Assembly: GCA_040882565.1 (NCBI GenBank)
Contig: JBBEAZ010000019.1
Coordinates: forward strand, 1-64,000
Direction: 5' to 3'
Source: CF-162 sp040882565
GTDB lineage: Bacteria > Chloroflexota > Dehalococcoidia > SM23-28-2 > RBG-16-64-32
DNA: 64,000 bases
Below, one piece after another: positions 63,028 to 64,000 of the stretch. A program made the translations under genes and the position numbers. Each line of letters starts with the position of its first letter. Position 1 is the stretch's first letter. Under the pieces are notes generated by a model, which did not search any database, was not told the origin of the DNA, and worked only from the letters and a program-made list of their open reading frames with translations.

Positions 63028-64000
63028 TCAGCCGCGCGGCAAGCCGAGGCCCCGGATCGCGATCAGGTCCCGTTGAACCTCTGACGTGCCGGCGCCGATC
63101 GTGTCCTGCACCGCGGAAAGCCAGTTGTGCGAGGTGGCGCCTTGGTACGGCGCGCGCGGGTCGTTTTCTGATAGGGGGCCGTAGAGGCCGAGCAGGTTCA
63201 GGCTCGTCTCATACAGGCGCTGCGCGAACTCCGTGTTGAACAGCTTCACCATCGCCGCCTGACCCCGATAGTCGCGCTCTTCGGTGTGCATCTGGATCGC
63301 GTGCTCCAGCAGCAACTCCGCGATCTCGTATTCCATTCGAAGCTGCGCCAGTCGTTGCCGGACCTTTGAGTCACTCCACGTTGAGGCGCCGTTTTCCTTC
63401 GCCTTCCGTACTGCGCCGGCCAGTGTGCGCCAGTGCACGTACGAGCGGTACACCGTAATGCGTTCGAGGCCCAGCGCCGAGGTCAGCACCCGCCAGCCTT
63501 CGTTCTCTCCGCCCACGCGGTCAGCAGCGGACACGCGCACATCTTCAAACAGCACTTCGTTGAACCAGTGCCTGTCGAGGAGGTTGACGATCGGCCGCAC
63601 CTCCACGCCTGCCGTATCCATCGGCACCATGAAGACGCTGATCCCGCCGTGCTTAGTCCCCTCACCATCGGTGCGTGCCGCCAGCCAGCAGTACTCGCTC
63701 GATTCTGCGCCGCTCGTCCAGATCTTGCGGCCGTTGATCACATAGTCGTCGCCGTCCCTTACCGCGCGCGTCTGTAGCGAGGCGAAGTCGGACCCTGACT
63801 CGGGCTCCGAGTATCCGAGGCACGCCGTGATGGCGCCGCGCGCCATCCCGGGAAGGTACCGTCGCTTTTGGTCTTCGCTTGCCGCCGCGATGATCATTGG
63901 GGCGATGATGCAGCGAGTGAGGGCGTCGCTGGCGTTGCCGCCGTGCAGCGCGATCTCCTTCTCGACCAGGAACTGCTCTGCGATCGGCCGTCCGCCGCCG
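63028..64000 (-). CDS. Acyl-CoA dehydrogenase (5' part beyond window)
   Basis: 323 codons from the right edge. The frame stays open past the first visible ATG at 63897 (GGRPIAEQFLVEKEIALHGGNASDALTRCIIAPMIIAA), so the gene is truncated by the window. ACLGYSEPESGSDFASLQTRAVRDGDDYVINGRKIWTSGAESSEYCWLAART is the FAD/substrate region, WRVLTSALGLERITVYRS and a C-terminal helical domain with ending VQDTIGAGTSEVQRDLIAIRGLGLP. It oxidises an acyl-CoA; no electron-transfer flavoprotein is in the window. Confidence 0.95.
   Translation of the reverse strand, partial: GGGRPIAEQFLVEKEIALHGGNASDALTRCIIAPMIIAAASEDQKRRYLPGMARGAITACLGYSEPESGSDFASLQTRAVRDGDDYVINGRKIWTSGAESSEYCWLAARTDGEGTKHGGISVFMVPMDTAGVEVRPIVNLLDRHWFNEVLFEDVRVSAADRVGGENEGWRVLTSALGLERITVYRSYVHWRTLAGAVRKAKENGASTWSDSKVRQRLAQLRMEYEIAELLLEHAIQMHTEERDYRGQAAMVKLFNTEFAQRLYETSLNLLGLYGPLSENDPRAPYQGATSHNWLSAVQDTIGAGTSEVQRDLIAIRGLGLPRG

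Overview
The window is high-GC bacterial chromosome with many GTG/TTG starts and tight gene overlaps. The gene content suggests a Chloroflexota lineage, probably Dehalococcoidia-like: a long Gram-positive-type SRP RNA, a YabE-like/rsmA/ispE order, an rnc-smc-ftsY cluster, DUF5667/DUF5666 proteins beside an ECF sigma factor, a deazaflavin-type oxidoreductase, a haloalkane dehalogenase and several ACAD10-type phosphotransferases. The phylum is an inference; no rRNA is present.

Layout. 1-2.1 kb: a partial hypothetical gene, a Ddn-like oxidoreductase, a small protein and a DUF433/DUF5615 toxin-antitoxin pair whose toxin has an in-frame stop. 2.2-4.2 kb: lepA, with an in-frame palindromic insertion, a switch in codon usage and a duplicated 5' end. 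4.3-7.4 kb: a secreted dockerin-like protein, a LuxR regulator and a small hypothetical. 7.4-9.8 kb (minus): the coupled operon galU-hypothetical-fabI. 10.0-10.3 kb: SRP RNA with its promoter. 10.4-19.0 kb (plus): YabE-like G5/3D protein, rsmA, ispE, PHP protein, exonuclease-DinG helicase, GNAT, M20 peptidase. 19.1-20.6 kb (minus): zinc-ribbon protein and CCA-type nucleotidyltransferase. 20.6-26.7 kb: rnc, smc, a degenerate receiver protein and ftsY. 26.7-28.1 kb (minus): four small genes. 28.2-33.1 kb: citrate synthase followed by a coupled DUF2207-DCC-secreted-HTTM membrane cassette. 33.1-37.6 kb (minus): ECF sigma/DUF5667 pair and a ThDP enzyme. 37.7-38.5 kb: alpha/beta hydrolase.

38.58-45.28 kb is the most unusual part. 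A tRNA-Gln(CTG)/tRNA-Glu(CTC) pair is invaded by a 6.55 kb integrative element bounded by 37-bp direct repeats that copy the anticodon-loop-to-5'-end half of tRNA-Gln. It carries a tyrosine recombinase, a zinc-finger protein, a small ORF, a primase/helicase (zinc finger, TOPRIM, ATPase, DUF3631) with an iteron-like inverted 9-mer array inside it, a small-terminase-like HTH protein, a broken large terminase, and two minus-strand membrane proteins sharing a 14-bp promoter element. It resembles a phage satellite or a decayed small prophage, and no structural genes are visible.

45.4-64 kb returns to core and metabolic genes: aldo/keto reductase, a TetR regulator with a phased array of candidate operators, a class E/F sortase, metallo-beta-lactamase-fold hydrolases, DUF1330 protein, haloalkane dehalogenase with its own TetR regulator, GNAT, alpha/beta hydrolase, kinase-like phosphotransferases, a diguanylate cyclase, tRNA-Met(CAT), NUDIX hydrolase, histidine phosphatase, a TPR-like membrane protein, tRNA-Gly(GCC), SRPBCC protein, nrdR with an unusual basic tail, a YjzC-like protein, and the 3' part of an acyl-CoA dehydrogenase running off the right edge.
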